Below, one piece after another: positions 26,578-27,672 of a stretch of DNA of 27,672 nt (position 1 is the first letter of the stretch; each line of letters starts with the position of its first letter). This DNA is from Elysia marginata (taxonomy: Eukaryota; Mollusca; Gastropoda; Plakobranchidae): assembly GCA_019649035.1 (NCBI GenBank), contig BMAT01006874.1, forward strand, positions 3,211 through 30,882. The letters are read 5' to 3'. A model generated the notes under the pieces. That model was not told the DNA's origin, did not search any database, and saw nothing but the letters and a program-made list of their open reading frames with translations. The position numbers were made by a program, and so were the translations under genes.

Positions 26578-27672
26578 GTAAGGATGCCAGGTTCCAGCAT
26601 CTCCTCCTTATAATCTTACTAGTAAGCTCGCTCTGCCCTGGATCAGAAGACCAAGCACCGAGCTTAATGCGGCATGAATTATCTTGGCAAAGCTAAAGAC
26701 TCTAATCTTCGTCACCTAAGTTCGTTTTAGTCCAAAAGGTTTTAAAACTGGGAGAAATTGTTGTAGCCAGCAGCTGTCGATTTGAACGACCTGACAGATC
26801 TATATTGCTGAATTGTTTGTTTTCTAAATCGGTTTTTTCTTTAGACATTTATTCAACGTGATCTTTTCCGTTTTATAGATTTGTGAGTTTGAGCAAAAAC
26901 AAACAAAAAAAACAAAAAAAAACCACCAACCGAGGTGTTGACATCTTCTCTTCTCAGTGGTTGATTTTCTACGCCAAGTTTACGTCTCATACCTAGCTTA
27001 TTCATGTGGTTTGAACAGTTAATACAAAACAAGACATTTGATAATGATAAATAAACACATTCGCTTCAGACATGTCAGACAACACGCTTATGTTAACCAG
27101 TTGGATACGTTTTTGTCAGATCGTTGTGAAATTACAACATTAGAAGCAAATATTGAGACTCAGTTATTTTATGTGCTATCAAAACTATGAGGCATTTCAC
27201 TACCAATTTTGTATTTTTTTTAAAACAAAGTTGGTCAGTTAGGGCAAAGTAGGCTTAAATAGTAGTTTAGACGGAATCGTTAGTTTTTAGGATTTTAAAA
27301 GATATGCGCCTTATGATTTTTGAAAGATGGAAAAAATTCTCTCGCTTCACTTTGGACTTAAAAAACTTAATTTCAAAGGCAATACAAGCTTATCACAAGA
27401 ATAATATCAACCCTTGTTTGAAACGAAAGAGATAAACCAGGAGATGTCCATGTAATTATTGTCATGATAGATGCATTGAACGATAGTTTGGTATACATCA
27501 ATGAATCTACAATACATTCTACATGAGTTTATTTAATCTTACAATAGAGGAATGGTACAAGATAGACGTGATTACAGAAAAGTAAACAAGCTATGATAAC
27601 ATTAAACATCTAGACGTTTAGTGAGGTTAAATCACTTGAAGTAACATGTTTGTTGGTGTAAGTGTGTATGTG
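26578..27672. other. Intron 19, no further exon supported
   Basis: An A-rich tract lies at about 26898-26930. A short frame at 26958-26993 looks like a family motif but is in the wrong phase. Otherwise nothing is recognised to the window end. Confidence 0.45.

Noticed and set aside
26958..26993. Possible next exon encoding WLIFYAKFTSH, resembling the 'WL.S...SF' motif after TM4
   Set aside because: E19 ends in phase 2. Joining at the good acceptor 'cttctcag' gives an immediate stop (Ser-Gly-stop), and there is no convincing donor before the in-frame TAG at 26994. It may be a decayed exon, but it cannot be supported.

Overview
The window is animal nuclear DNA. It is AT-rich and full of short tandem repeats, and the only long coding signal is one multi-exon gene on the + strand whose exons are joined by ordinary GT-AG introns. 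A Penelope-like retroelement remnant, tRNA-derived SINE-like repeats, many GATA microsatellites and an assembly gap of N suggest a draft invertebrate assembly. A lophotrochozoan such as a gastropod mollusc is my guess; the species cannot be named from this sequence.

The gene, exons E1 to E19 (2506-26577), is partial at both ends. It encodes about 1,508 codons of a polycystin-1 / REJ family membrane protein. All exon phases are mutually consistent. In order they give: glycosylation-rich extracellular sequence resembling the juxtamembrane (GAIN) region (E1-E6); a GPS-type module with four cysteines and the Trp (E7-E8); TM1 (E8); a cytoplasmic PLAT/LH2 domain (E9-E11); TM2 and TM3 (E12); a very long Ser/Thr-rich cytoplasmic loop of about 800 residues, mostly from one 1.65-kb exon (E13-E18); and TM4 (E19). 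The start codon and upstream extracellular domains lie before the window, and the remaining channel-like TM segments lie after it.

Region by region: 1-2505 is noncoding, with an LTR-like promoter/polyA segment, a 37-bp minisatellite and a GATA tract. 2506-6624 holds E1-E7 with two introns whose 5' ends are tandem duplications of the exon-donor junction. 6625-9519 is a 2.9-kb intron with a tRNA-derived SINE. 9520-13330 holds E8-E12. 13331-16375 is an intron carrying two copies of a roughly 0.8-kb segment of Penelope-like element, separated by 205 N, each copy with a GIY-YIG endonuclease remnant and a hammerhead ribozyme fold on the minus strand. 16376-23306 holds E13-E17 with repeat-filled introns. 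23307-25551 is an intron with two minisatellites, a polypurine tract and a second, minus-strand SINE-like element. 25552-26577 holds E18-E19, and the rest is intron.

The observations most worth checking are: the GPS module has lost the His-Leu-Ser/Thr self-cleavage site while keeping its disulfide cysteines; the TM3-TM4 loop is several times the usual length; exon E3 has two good splice donors exactly 78 bp apart, created by a tandem duplication that could insert 26 in-frame residues; and a complete hammerhead ribozyme fold is readable on the minus strand at 15551-15595, with a decayed sister at 14533-14577.
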